Source of the DNA: Microbacterium flavum
GTDB lineage: Bacteria; Actinomycetota; Actinomycetes; Actinomycetales; Microbacteriaceae
Direction of reading: 5' to 3'
Assembly (NCBI RefSeq): GCF_018717645.1
Contig: NZ_JAFLHG010000008.1
Coordinates: 62,001 to 126,000, forward strand
Length of the DNA stretch: 64,000 nucleotides
The notes under the pieces are model-generated. The model saw only the letters and a program-made list of their open reading frames with translations, made no database searches and was not told the DNA's origin. Both the position numbers and the translations under genes were made by a program. Positions within the stretch are counted from its first letter, which is position 1, and each line of letters opens with the position of its first letter. Shown one piece after another: positions 37,053 through 45,082 of this stretch.

Positions 37053-38456
37053 TCAGTCTGGCAGTGCGCTCGTGCTCGTGCCAGCGGGGGCGGCCGGGTT
37101 ATTACGCACGCCGATCGCCGAGACGACGGACCCGGCGATCAGCAGCGCCGCCGTGACGAGCGCGGCGCGGTGGAACCCGTCGAGGTCGAGAGCGCCCCCG
37201 AGGATCGCCGAGAGGGAGGCGATCGAGAGGAGGCCGGCGACGCGCGCGACGGCGTTGTTCACCGCCGAGGCGATGCCCGATCGCGCCGGGTCGGCGGAGC
37301 CGAGGATCGCCGCCGTCAGGGGCGAGACGGTGATGGCGAGACCGAGTCCCAGCACGATCATCCCCGGGAGCACCTGCCACCAGTAGTCGAAGTCGGTCCC
37401 GACGAGGAGCAGAAGGAGGGATCCCGCCGCCATGACGAGGGGTCCGACGGTCATGAACAGGCGCGGTCCGAGGCGGCCGGACAGGATGCCGATGCGCGAG
37501 CTGAGGGCGATGACGAGGACGGTCGTCGGCAGGCTCGCCAGTCCGGCGAGCGTCGCGGAGAGCCCGGCTCCCTGCTGCAGGTACACCGAGACGACGAAGC
37601 CGTTCAGCGACAGCGCGGCGTAGATGAACAGGGTCGCGAGATTGCCCGCCGAGAACGTCCGGCTGCGGAAGAGGTCGAGGGGGAGCAGCGGCTGCGCCGC
37701 ATGGCGCTGGTGCAGGACGAATCCGGCGAAGAGCAGGATGCCGAGGGCGAGCGCCGCCCAGAGCCACGGGATCGCGGGACTCCCCGCCGCCGCGGCCGGC
37801 AGCTCGATGAGAGCGAGGACGGCGAGTCCGAGCCCTGCCGTGCACATGACCGCACCCCACCAGTCGATCCGGGCGCCCTCGCGCCGCTGATCGCGGACGT
37901 CGAGGCGGGTCAGCAGGAGGAGCGCGACGCCGATCGGCACCACGTTGATGAGGAACACCCAGCGCCAGGAGAGGTTGTCGACGATCACGCCGCCCAGCAG
38001 GGGGCCCACGATCATCGCGCCGGTGGTCATCGCCGTCCACAGTCCGATCGCGCGCGAGCGGACGGGGTCGTTCATCGTCGAGGTGATGAGTGCGAGCGAA
38101 CTGGGCACGAGGAAGGCCCCGGCGACGCCCTGCAGGGCGCGCGCCGCGATGAGGAGCTCGATCGAGGGGGCGGCGGCGACGGCGAGCGAGGCGATGCCGA
38201 ACCCGATGAGGCCGATCCGCAGCACGAGCAGGCGCCCGTAGGCGTCGCTCGCCGCACCGGCGACGAGGATGAGGGCGCCCAGGGTCACGAGGTACGCGTC
38301 GACGGTCCACTGCTGCGTGGACAGGCCGCCGCCGAGCTCGCGCGCGATCGCCGGGAGGGCCACGGTCACCACGGTGCCGTCGAGGAACGCGACGAAGGAC
38401 CCCAGGACGGCGATCGCGACGACGAGGCGCTGCTGCGGGGTCATCCGTTCGGTCAT
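37053..38456 (-). CDS. MFS transporter, DHA2 (EmrB/QacA) drug-efflux type
   Basis: The 467-residue protein has about 14 hydrophobic segments and DHA2 motifs: LDGTVVTVALPAI in helix 1, WTVDAYLVTLGAL, GRLLVLRIGLIGF after helix 2, RALQGVAGAFLVPSSLALI, and WRWVFLINVVPIGVALLL with motif C-like GPLLGGVIVD before it. It is a proton antiporter for drugs or metabolites; the substrate is not predictable. TAGCGT at 38463-38468 lies six bases before the ATG (leaderless). It may also cover ldh, which begins 5 bp after its stop. Confidence 0.9.
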   Translation of the reverse strand: MTERMTPQQRLVVAIAVLGSFVAFLDGTVVTVALPAIARELGGGLSTQQWTVDAYLVTLGALILVAGAASDAYGRLLVLRIGLIGFGIASLAVAAAPSIELLIAARALQGVAGAFLVPSSLALITSTMNDPVRSRAIGLWTAMTTGAMIVGPLLGGVIVDNLSWRWVFLINVVPIGVALLLLTRLDVRDQRREGARIDWWGAVMCTAGLGLAVLALIELPAAAAGSPAIPWLWAALALGILLFAGFVLHQRHAAQPLLPLDLFRSRTFSAGNLATLFIYAALSLNGFVVSVYLQQGAGLSATLAGLASLPTTVLVIALSSRIGILSGRLGPRLFMTVGPLVMAAGSLLLLLVGTDFDYWWQVLPGMIVLGLGLAITVSPLTAAILGSADPARSGIASAVNNAVARVAGLLSIASLSAILGGALDLDGFHRAALVTAALLIAGSVVSAIGVRNNPAAPAGTSTSALPD

Positions 38457-38512
38457 GCCCTCACGCTATGCCCGGTTCGCGGCATCCGCGCCCGTGTCGT
38501 AGAATGGACGAC

Positions 38513-38603
38513 GGTGACGTGTCCGAGCGGCCGAAGGTGCAACTCTCGAAAAGTTGTGTAGGGTAACCCCCTACCGTGGGTTCAAATCCCACCGTCACCG
38601 CCA
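38513..38603 (+). tRNA. tRNA-Ser(CGA)
   Basis: A 91-nt gene with a 7-bp acceptor stem (GGTGACG / CGTCACC), anticodon arm CAACT-CTCGAAA-AGTTG giving anticodon CGA, a long serine-type variable arm (GTAGGG..CCCTAC), T arm GTGGG-TTCAAAT-CCCAC, discriminator G and encoded CCA. TAGAAT at 38500-38505 is a good -10 element. It reads UCG codons. The 3' end abuts the integrase region, the usual target position for integrative elements. Confidence 0.95.
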
Positions 38604-38612
38604 GCGTCGAAG

Positions 38613-38650
38613 CCCCGCGATCCCTTGCAAACATTGGGATCGCGGGGTTT
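38613..38650 (+). terminator. Intrinsic terminator of tRNA-Ser
   Basis: CCCCGCGATCCC (38613-38624) pairs perfectly with GGGATCGCGGGG (38636-38647), followed by TTT. It starts 10 bases after the tRNA CCA. Confidence 0.85.
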
Positions 38651-38753
38651 CTTCCTTTCCACAGTCGTCAAAGTGGGTAAAGAACGGGTAAATCGCTTCG
38701 CCCGGCGGCGCCATGGCGAGTCCTATGAAGGGGCGCGCCATGCCCCCGACGGG

Positions 38754-39857
38754 TCAGCTGAGGTTCCGGGGCGGCAGGTCCGCAATGCGCGCGCGACTCA
38801 GCGCCGCCGCGACCGAATCCAGATCGTCATCGAAGAGGTCGGCATAGGTATCGAGGGTCATCGCCGCCGAGGCATGCCCGAGCATGCGCTGCACTGCTTT
38901 CACATTCGCCCCCGCGCTGATTGCAAGGCTCGCCGCAGTGTGGCGTAGGTCATGGGGAGTCACTCGTCCGAAGGTAGGGTCCTTCGCCATCGCGCGTCGC
39001 ACAGCCGCCGCGAACCAGCCGTCCTGGGAATTCGGGCGAATCAAGTGCCCGCTACCGTCGCCGAAGAGCAGCGATTCCTGGCGTTTTCCCGCCATAGCGA
39101 GATCGATCTGGGCAACGAGAAAGTCCGGAAAGGGGACGGACCTCGCAGCGTGGGTCTTCGGCGTGCCGACGTGTATGACACTCCCGACCAGGACCGCGTT
39201 CTCCTGAACGAAGACGCGTCGCCGAATCAGGTCAACGTCGCGCACGCGAAGTCCAGTGACTTCTCCCCAGCGCATGCCTGTGTAGGCGAGGAAATACACC
39301 AAGTCCGGGAAGCGCGACTCTTTGGCGAGGAGGTCCACCTGGCGGTGGGACAGATACACGCGGCGCTTCGGGGTCTTCTTCGGAAGACGTATCCCGCGCA
39401 CAGGGTTTTCCTGGATACGTCGGTCGCGAACGGCTATGTCGAGGATGGCAGCGAGAATTCCGTAGGACCGAATGACCGTTGACGCGCCCTTGGTTGCCGA
39501 CAGCTCTGTGACCCAGGCCCGAACGTCGCTGTAGCGTATGTCGCCCACGGCGATGCGAGACCAACGCGGAGACACGTGTACTCTCCACGCCGACTCGAGC
39601 GGGCGAAGGGAAGAGGGTTTGAGGACAGCCGCCTGGTCCTCGAGCCACACTCGTCCGAGTTCCGCGACCTGCACCTTCGCATCACGCGGGTCTATGTATT
39701 GATTCGCGGTGATCGCTACGGATACAGACGCGATGAACTCTTCTGCGTCGCGCTTGGTGCGAAAGCCGCGCTTGTTGCCGTGGCTCCCGTCCGGCTTCTT
39801 GTATCGGACGAGGTAACGCTTTCCTTGCGTGGTCTTGTAGGTCTGGATGCTAGCCAT
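38754..39857 (-). CDS. Tyrosine recombinase / phage-type integrase
   Basis: The 367-residue protein has an N-terminal Arm-type DNA-binding segment (IQTYKTTQGKRYLVRYKKPDG), a SAM-like core-binding domain and the catalytic domain with Arg in YTGMRWGEVTGLR, HDLRH with His and Arg, LGHAS and the nucleophile in TLDTYADLF. All catalytic residues are present. It reads toward the tRNA-Ser 3' end, so it probably directs integration there. Its ATG at 39855-39857 lies inside the end of the upstream regulator gene (8-bp overlap), so the two are co-transcribed. Confidence 0.93.
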   Translation of the reverse strand: MASIQTYKTTQGKRYLVRYKKPDGSHGNKRGFRTKRDAEEFIASVSVAITANQYIDPRDAKVQVAELGRVWLEDQAAVLKPSSLRPLESAWRVHVSPRWSRIAVGDIRYSDVRAWVTELSATKGASTVIRSYGILAAILDIAVRDRRIQENPVRGIRLPKKTPKRRVYLSHRQVDLLAKESRFPDLVYFLAYTGMRWGEVTGLRVRDVDLIRRRVFVQENAVLVGSVIHVGTPKTHAARSVPFPDFLVAQIDLAMAGKRQESLLFGDGSGHLIRPNSQDGWFAAAVRRAMAKDPTFGRVTPHDLRHTAASLAISAGANVKAVQRMLGHASAAMTLDTYADLFDDDLDSVAAALSRARIADLPPRNLS

Positions 39858-40422
39858 CCGCCTGGCGGCCGACGATATAGCTCATGCCTGCCAGGCGCCC
39901 CTCTGCGCGTGCCTTCTTGGTCCAGTCCGACGCCGTCCGGTGGGGGATGCCGAGTTCCTGCTTGATCGCCTGAACGGGCGGGTTCCCGCTGAGTGCTGCG
40001 ATGCCGTATAGCAGCTCGATCGCTTCCATCCGTTCGTCGCGGTTGCCGCGCGCCACGACCTGCGCGGCGAGCCATGTCGGCAGGATACGACCCTCTGTCG
40101 TCGTCAGTTCGTGTGCGCTCATGTTCGGCGGTCCATCGTCGAGGCTGAGGGCGATGCAGTGCGGCGCCGCCGCACGCATGATCGATTCGATCGAGACGAG
40201 TCGAAGCGCGCGGTGGGTGATCTCGCCCCCGTCCGCCACGAGTTCGAACTTCGTGATCAGGTACCGACCCTCATCTGCGCTGTAGTTCGCCTCGAGCTGC
40301 GCGTCGAGTCCCGGAGCGACGTCGAATGCTCGCGCGGTGAAGCCGGGAGCGATCCGCAGCGCTGTACCGACCGGCTGGGTGGCGGCTCGCCACGTCATCT
40401 TCTCGCCGTTCAGTGTGTACAC
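39850..40422 (-). CDS. Element regulator with C-terminal helix-turn-helix
   Basis: I do not recognise a named family. The protein (about 190 residues from the GTG at 40420-40422) has a beta-rich N-terminal half and a C-terminal HTH (PVQAIKQELGIPHRTASDWTKKARAEGRL), the arrangement of actinophage and element proteins that bind DNA near the integrase. The start is uncertain: the frame is open to an ATG at 40512, but that overlaps the divergent TTGACA promoter. GAGGAGG lies about 11 bases before the chosen GTG. It is co-transcribed with the integrase and divergent from the AlpA-like gene. Confidence 0.62.
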   Translation of the reverse strand: MYTLNGEKMTWRAATQPVGTALRIAPGFTARAFDVAPGLDAQLEANYSADEGRYLITKFELVADGGEITHRALRLVSIESIMRAAAPHCIALSLDDGPPNMSAHELTTTEGRILPTWLAAQVVARGNRDERMEAIELLYGIAALSGNPPVQAIKQELGIPHRTASDWTKKARAEGRLAGMSYIVGRQADG

Positions 40423-40480
40423 GTCGACCTTCACCTCCTCAGTGTGTCTTACCGTGCTGCAGATTCGCACATTTAACCTC

Positions 40481-40509
40481 TTGACAAGTGTATAGCTAAC
40501 TGATCTACT
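40481..40509 (+). promoter_or_regulatory. Promoter for the AlpA-like gene cluster
   Basis: A consensus TTGACA (40481-40486) is followed after 17 bases by TCTACT (40504-40509). The stretch 40460-40510 is AT-rich compared with its flanks and is shared with the divergent regulator gene. Confidence 0.6.
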
Positions 40510-40550
40510 CATGTCAAACGTGGTCGTGTATACGCGAACGGGGGTTGATG

Positions 40551-40796
40551 ATGGCCACAGAAGTCGAAACCCGGGAAGAGATCGAATGGCTCTCCCCCCA
40601 GCAGGTCGCGGACATGCTGCCCGGCGGCGTGACGGTCGGAAAGCTCGAGCGCTGGCGCCGGCTCGGCGGCGGCCCGATCTTCCACAAGTTCGGCAAGACG
40701 GTCGCCTACCTTCGCAGCGAGGTCATCGATTACATCGGACAGACGGCATGTCGGTCGACGTCTGAGGCGTGGTCGCGAGCGAGGCGATCACGATGA
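40551..40796 (+). CDS. AlpA/excisionase-like HTH protein
   Basis: The 81-residue protein has a MerR/AlpA-type winged HTH: WLSPQQVADMLPGGVTVGKLERWRRLGGGPIFHKFGKTVAYLRSEVIDYI. Such proteins act as excision factors or regulators of integrative elements. GGGGG before the ATG at 40551 serves as the ribosome site; a TTG and an ATG just upstream are alternative starts. Its stop overlaps the redoxin start (ATGA). It is driven by the TTGACA promoter at 40481. Confidence 0.8.
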   Translation: MATEVETREEIEWLSPQQVADMLPGGVTVGKLERWRRLGGGPIFHKFGKTVAYLRSEVIDYIGQTACRSTSEAWSRARRSR

Positions 40797-41059
40797 TCTC
40801 CGTGACCGTGTACTCGACGGGCGATGGATGCCGATGGTGTGTCCGCACCTGCGCGTGCCTTCGGCAGGCAGGCATCCCGTTCACGATCATTGATCTGAGC
40901 GTCTCGGTGAATGCGCCGGCCCGCGAGTTCGTAACGGACGACCTGGGCTACAGCGCCGCGCCGGTCGTGGTCGTCGATCAAGACCAGCGGCACCATTGGT
41001 CAGGGTTCAGGCCCGACCTGATTCAGCAACTGTCGACCCGAATCGAGGCGAGCTCATGA
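40793..41059 (+). CDS. NrdH/glutaredoxin-like redox protein
   Basis: The 88-residue thioredoxin-fold protein has VTVYSTGDGCRWCVRTCACLRQAGIPF with a CxxC motif (GCRWC), then a SAAPVVVVDQDQ segment containing the cis-proline region and HHWSGFRPDLIQQL, as in NrdH and phage glutaredoxins. Two extra Cys follow the CxxC. Family members reduce ribonucleotide reductase, but no nrd genes are nearby, so the partner is unknown. It overlaps both neighbours by 4 bp in a small operon. Confidence 0.8.
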   Translation: MISVTVYSTGDGCRWCVRTCACLRQAGIPFTIIDLSVSVNAPAREFVTDDLGYSAAPVVVVDQDQRHHWSGFRPDLIQQLSTRIEASS

Positions 41060-41505
41060 ACACTGAGCGCCCCGGCCTTGAGGCATCCTTTCTCGACATC
41101 GCCTCGTGGATCAGTGCGACCGTCCCCGGCGGCATTGGCGAAGACCGCCGCGCGCGTCAGGCCTTGATTGACGAGGTCCTCGACGAGCGGCGTGTGTGGC
41201 GACGCGAGTACAACTGGCTCACCGCGCAACTCGACGACGATCGCGTCATTCTCTCGCTCGGCGCATCCACCGAAGAGGCAGAACTCAACCTCGCCGTGCT
41301 CCACGGCGTGGGATGCCAGTGGGTCGTTCGCGACCCCGAGCACGCCACGTTCTTCGAGTACTTTCCTGAGGGGCACCGCCACCCCGAGGACGTCGACCGC
41401 GTGTTCCTTCTGGCGCCGCCGCGGCGACCGCGCGGTGAGTTCACAGCACCGGTGCACGGGTTGCCCACGCCGACTCCTGCCCCGACCTCGGGCCTCGGCA
41501 GGTGA
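41056..41505 (+). CDS. Hypothetical element protein with proline-rich tail
   Basis: The 149-residue protein has an N-terminal helical region and a mixed centre (ASTEEAELNLAVLHGVGCQWVVRDPEHATFFEYFPEGHRHPEDVDRVFLL), ending in a Pro/Thr-rich tail. I recognise no family. The ATG overlaps the redoxin stop by 4 bp. It is probably translated with the redoxin and the repeat-rich protein 6 bp downstream. Confidence 0.62.
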   Translation: MNTERPGLEASFLDIASWISATVPGGIGEDRRARQALIDEVLDERRVWRREYNWLTAQLDDDRVILSLGASTEEAELNLAVLHGVGCQWVVRDPEHATFFEYFPEGHRHPEDVDRVFLLAPPRRPRGEFTAPVHGLPTPTPAPTSGLGR

Positions 41506-41511
41506 TCAACG

Positions 41512-42564
41512 GTGGACGAGCCGCAGAGTCGGGGAAAGCAGGGCGACGGCGCGGGGCGCGAGTCGCTGCGGGCTGACAGAAAGCGCTGGCGGGACGCGAA
41601 CCCAGAGAAAGTCCGGGCCGCTCGGCTGCGTTGGAACGCGGCGAACCCTGAGAAGGTCCGGGAGATCCGGCAGCGTTGGGTCGAGACGCATCGTGAAGAG
41701 ATCAATACCGCGCAACGAGAACGCGAACTGCGCAAGCGCGATGCCGTCTTGGGCGACCGTCGCGCCGAGCAGCTCCGCGAGGAACGCAAAGAGGCCAAGC
41801 GTCAGTACGCGCGGGCGTGGTACGCCGCCAACAAGCCGCTGCACCAAGAGATCCAGCGGCGCTACCGCGAGCGTCAGCGCGCCGAGAACCCAGAGGAGTT
41901 CCGCGCCCGACTGCGGGCTGCCAACCAGCGCTGGCGGGACTCGCACCGTGAACAGATCCGCCAGCACCAGCGTGACGAGGACCGTGACGCGCCTGCGGTG
42001 AAGCGCGAGAACGCCGCCCGCTACTACGCCGCTCACGCCGACGAGGTCAAGCAGCGCAAGCGCGAGAAGTACTGGGCCGACCACGAGAAGTCATTGGAGG
42101 ATCAGCGCCAGTACCGCGCGCGAGAGAAGTGGCGGCGTGCGAACGGGCTACCGCCGCAGCGCTTGCACCGCGTTACGGGCACAGAGCGCAAGACGAACCT
42201 GGCCGCGGCCGACGCGTTCTTCACCCGCGCGCGCACCGGCGATGAGATCACGCGTCTGCGGGGCGAACTTGGCACGCCCCGGTATCTCATCGAGCAGTTC
42301 GAGCGCGCGAACGCGCGAGACCGCGCCGCCGCACACTATGCGGAGTCGTTGACCCGCGTCGGCGGGCGCCTCGACCAGCAGGTCCGTCCGACACGGGCAG
42401 AGCGCAACGCCATGGCGCGAGCAGATGACGAAGCACGAATGGATGCCGTGGCGGCCGCGATCAACGACAGGCTGCGGACCCAGCCGAAGGTCGCCCCCCG
42501 GCAGACGCCCGTGACCGCGCCGGCACCACCGATGCCGTCGCCACGACCCGGACTGTCGCGATGA
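41512..42564 (+). CDS. Charged protein with Trp-Ala-Asn-Pro-Glu-Lys repeats, copy 1
   Basis: The 350-residue protein is extremely rich in Arg, Glu, Ala and Gln. Near the N terminus it has three tandem units of about 16 residues of the type RWxxANPEKVRxxR (DANPEKVR, AANPEKVR, then a diverged ETHREEI unit), with weaker units further on (AENPEEFRARLRAANQRWRD). A conserved second half contains NGLPPQRLHRVTGTERKTNLAAADAFF. Long helices, possibly DNA- or RNA-binding, are predicted by eye; similar repeats precede nuclease domains in some phage proteins, but I see no HNH here. A second, frameshifted copy lies at 45083. GTG start at 41512. Confidence 0.65.
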   Translation: MDEPQSRGKQGDGAGRESLRADRKRWRDANPEKVRAARLRWNAANPEKVREIRQRWVETHREEINTAQRERELRKRDAVLGDRRAEQLREERKEAKRQYARAWYAANKPLHQEIQRRYRERQRAENPEEFRARLRAANQRWRDSHREQIRQHQRDEDRDAPAVKRENAARYYAAHADEVKQRKREKYWADHEKSLEDQRQYRAREKWRRANGLPPQRLHRVTGTERKTNLAAADAFFTRARTGDEITRLRGELGTPRYLIEQFERANARDRAAAHYAESLTRVGGRLDQQVRPTRAERNAMARADDEARMDAVAAAINDRLRTQPKVAPRQTPVTAPAPPMPSPRPGLSR

Positions 42565-42590
42565 ACCCTCAGAAGAGCAAGGAACAGAAC

Positions 42591-42833
42591 ATGGTCGATC
42601 GTGCAGACATCGAAGCGGTCATCTACCGCGCGGCGTTCGTCGCCGTGCGCTTCGGCGCCCCAGCATCCACGGCTCAGGCCGAACAGGACGTCGCATGGTG
42701 TCTCGAACCGCTCACGATGCTGGGCAGGACTGAGCGCGCAGTTCTCGGCGCGCTCGTACGCGACCTCGCCGCAGACCCGACGAGCAACCGTGACCCGTTC
42801 ATCGCGACGCTCATGGAGATGATCGACGAATAG
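42591..42833 (+). CDS. Small hypothetical helical protein, copy 1
   Basis: An 80-residue acidic protein (DIEAVIYRAAFVAVRFG, CLEPLTMLGRTERAVLGALVRDLA). The ATG at 42591 has AAGGA eight bases upstream; an in-frame ATG at 42561 overlapping the previous stop is an alternative. It resembles the 89-residue protein at 44810 (hydrophobic first helix, then LEPL, then an E-R-x-L helix), and each sits next to a repeat-rich gene. No family recognised. Confidence 0.55.
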   Translation: MVDRADIEAVIYRAAFVAVRFGAPASTAQAEQDVAWCLEPLTMLGRTERAVLGALVRDLAADPTSNRDPFIATLMEMIDE

Positions 42834-42862
42834 CTCGCAGCTTCCTTCGGACGCGAGATCGT

Positions 42863-42974
42863 AGCGGTGGGCGCGACGCTCCGTTCCGGGCTTTCGCGGC
42901 ATATGCTCGGTCCTCCGCTGCGCTCCGGCCCTCCGCTATTCCACGACCCGGCACTGCGCGCCGCGCCCACCGCT
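42863..42974. repeat. 13-bp inverted repeat around a GC-rich non-coding segment
   Basis: AGCGGTGGGCGCG (42863-42875) and CGCGCCCACCGCT (42962-42974) are perfect inverted repeats 86 bases apart. The segment between contains CGCTGCGCTCCGG-like motifs also seen at about 46770-46820 and 57150-57175. No coding frame is supported. A cis-acting transfer or replication site, or a small non-autonomous element, is possible. Confidence 0.55.
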
Positions 42975-43010
42975 GAGATCGCTGAATGTCCGAAGGATGC
43001 CGGGGACTGG

Positions 43011-43994
43011 TCAGCGATCGAGCCCGCGCGACGGAGCCGGAGTGGGGAAGTCGAGGGGCGCCGGGATGTTGCGCGTCGCCGCCAGTTGCTCTTCAAGGCG
43101 GCTCAGCTCCTGCTCGAGCTGAGCACGCTGACGCATCGCGGCTTCCGATTCCGGCCGCAACGGCATGCGCGGCAGCACAGTGGTCAGGGCGAGCCGGTGC
43201 AACTCGCCGAGCGTCTCGACGACCGGCCCGACGTCTTCTCGAGATTGGCGGGCGTACTCGGTGATGCGGCGCAACTCGCTCAGCCACTGCACGCCCTCGA
43301 TCGACGAGTAGTGGCGTTGCCGCTCGGCATCCAACGCAGCGGCCAGCCCTTGAAGCGACTCCGGATGCCGACGCGGCTCAGCCTCGTGCAGCGCGACACC
43401 ACCGGGATTGAGTACTCGGACGCGATCGAAGGGCCCTTCTAGCTCGAGGGCGATCGTCAGGTCTCGCGCCGCCACCGCAGCCGCGCGATGGGCATCGACA
43501 GTCGTCGGCTGAGTGGGGATTCGCTCGCGTCGCTGGTTGAGGTACGCGGATGCCGCGGTCAGCAAGCTATCGGGAGTGCGAGACGCCATCACGACGGCTT
43601 CGGTCGTGAACCCAGCCTCGGTGAAGGCTGCTGAGGCGGCCCGTGCAGCTTCCGCGGTGAGCGCCTCGCTCTCGAGGACGACCGATCGGCGCTCGTTGAG
43701 CGCCGTCCCAACCGACTGCGCGATCCACCGTTCCACGGCGGGCCGCAGCGCGTTGTCGAGTTCGAACGGCCGACGGCTCGCAAGCTCGAGATAATCCGGG
43801 TGGAACGCGCGAAGCACGGCTGCGCTGACGACGGCTCGTCCGCTCGCTTCTGGATAGTTGCGGTAGACGGCGCGAGTGCGACCCGCACCGGGTTCACCGA
43901 CCAAGAGGGTCAGGCTCGGCTGTGCGTCTGCGCTGTCAGCGAAGAGCGCGGGTCGGATGAGCGACTCGAACGTGCGGTCGGCGTCGAAGGTCAC
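43011..43994 (-). CDS. Zeta-toxin-like protein with altered P-loop
   Basis: The 327-residue protein resembles zeta toxins (UDP-GlcNAc kinases): a P-loop GEPGAGRT at 33-40, FHPDY near 64-68 and VLESEALTAEA as the later strand-helix. The P-loop Lys that binds phosphate is Arg39 here, so kinase activity may be lost or changed. The C-terminal half is long, Arg/Glu-rich and helical. GTG start at 43992-43994 overlaps the stop of the small upstream gene (GTGA). The toxin-antitoxin reading rests on this coupling and on family resemblance. Confidence 0.75.
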   Translation of the reverse strand: MTFDADRTFESLIRPALFADSADAQPSLTLLVGEPGAGRTRAVYRNYPEASGRAVVSAAVLRAFHPDYLELASRRPFELDNALRPAVERWIAQSVGTALNERRSVVLESEALTAEAARAASAAFTEAGFTTEAVVMASRTPDSLLTAASAYLNQRRERIPTQPTTVDAHRAAAVAARDLTIALELEGPFDRVRVLNPGGVALHEAEPRRHPESLQGLAAALDAERQRHYSSIEGVQWLSELRRITEYARQSREDVGPVVETLGELHRLALTTVLPRMPLRPESEAAMRQRAQLEQELSRLEEQLAATRNIPAPLDFPTPAPSRGLDR

Positions 43995-44170
43995 GGCGTC
44001 GCTCCGTCGGCAAACGCGCGGAGCTCTGCGCGGACGGCGTCGACGGTATCGCCAGTTGGGGCGGGCTCGGCGTGCGCTGTAAGACCCGCGATCCTTGCGA
44101 CCGAATCCGCGACGGCGGTGTCATACGCAACGAGGTCGCTGATTCGCCATCCAGTCCTGACCGGATCCAT
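43991..44170 (-). CDS. Short gene upstream of the zeta toxin (candidate antitoxin), 59 residues
   Basis: A 59-residue frame with ATG at 44168-44170 and a perfect AGGAGG ribosome site eight bases upstream. It reads MDPVRTGWRISDLVAYDTAV and continues as an Ala/Asp-rich helical protein ending RAFADGATP. Its TGA overlaps the zeta GTG, so the two are translationally coupled, the usual antitoxin-toxin order. It is shorter than classical epsilon (about 90 residues), and I recognise no family. Confidence 0.68.
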   Translation of the reverse strand: MDPVRTGWRISDLVAYDTAVADSVARIAGLTAHAEPAPTGDTVDAVRAELRAFADGATP

Positions 44171-44215
44171 ATCGGTCGCCTCCTGCCATCGATCCTAGGG
44201 CGCGACCCTCGCTCG

Positions 44216-44791
44216 CGTTCGGAAGGGATCACCCAACGCGCGTGCACGACCCGCACCGCGGCCGCCGCGTCGCTGGCTCAATGGGCGCGCAACACCGGGA
44301 TCCAGTACGCCCGGCCGCACGAGGAACGTGCGCGTGGGCAGGTCGGCGAGATCTCCGGGTTCACGGTGACCGCCCGCACCCGATCCGTCCTGGGAAACCC
44401 TGTCGTCGTGTTTCAGTTCGAGGGCATCCCCGAGACGGAAGTCCGAGTTCCGATCGAGCACGTGCTCGACGGGGACGGGGTCGGCGTCATCCGCCAGATC
44501 GAGAACCGCCTCAGCTCAATCCCGGATCGGATTAGCAAAGCGCAGCTCGAGCTCCAGGAGCATCAGCGCAGCCTGGAGGAAGCCCAGCGCTCCCTCACCA
44601 CCCCGTTCAGGCACACCGAGCAGCTCGGCGCGGCACGGGGAGCCCTCGCCGCCGTCGACGCGCAGCTCGCCATCCCCGCGGCACTTCCCGAACCCGCCCC
44701 CGCCCCTCACAGACCCGAACACACCGCCTATCCAGAGACCGGCCCTCACTCGCCCGGACCGGGCGACACTGGCCCAAGCCGGAACCGATGA
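44216..44791 (+). pseudogene. C-terminal remnant of a large element helicase/methylase
   Basis: The open frame has no usable start after 44072, and its upstream part overlaps the antitoxin on the other strand. The decoded protein (SGFTVTARTRSVLGNPVVVFQFEG, then IRQIENRLSSIPDRI and a helix ending in AAVDAQL) matches in layout the C-terminal about 190 residues of very large helicase/N6-methylase proteins of actinobacterial integrative elements, where a beta segment is followed by an R-x-E-N-x-L coiled coil. The rest of that gene is missing, so this is a deletion remnant. Boundaries are approximate. Confidence 0.55.
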
Positions 44792-44809
44792 CCGTACGGA
44801 GGAGAACCT

Positions 44810-45079
44810 ATGGAACTGACCACTGACCAGGCCGACGAGCTGATCGTCAACACCGCCCTCGCCGCGATGTACCACAACGACGACTACGCGGCGCTCGAGG
44901 AGTCCGCCGGCCTCCACGCGGCCGTCACCGCCGCGCTGGAGCCCCTCGTCGACGTGGAGATCACCGCCGACGAACGGGAGTCGCTGCGCGTGCTGTGCGC
45001 ACGGGCGATCGCCGTCCCCACAGCGTGGCGGCTCACCTTTCTGGACACCGTCCTCGCCGCCACCCCCGACGCCCCGTAG
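44810..45079 (+). CDS. Small hypothetical helical protein, copy 2
   Basis: An 89-residue acidic protein (ELTTDQADELIVNTALAAMYHN, AVTAALEPLVDVEITADERESLRVLCARAIA). GGAGGAG lies six bases before the ATG. It shares the plan of the protein at 42591 and lies 3 bp before the second repeat-rich gene. No family recognised. Confidence 0.62.
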   Translation: MELTTDQADELIVNTALAAMYHNDDYAALEESAGLHAAVTAALEPLVDVEITADERESLRVLCARAIAVPTAWRLTFLDTVLAATPDAP

Positions 45080-45082
45080 CCC

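Noticed and set aside
41512..42564. HNH or GIY-YIG homing endonuclease
   Set aside because: NPEK-type repeats occur in some phage nucleases, but no catalytic motif is present in this protein.
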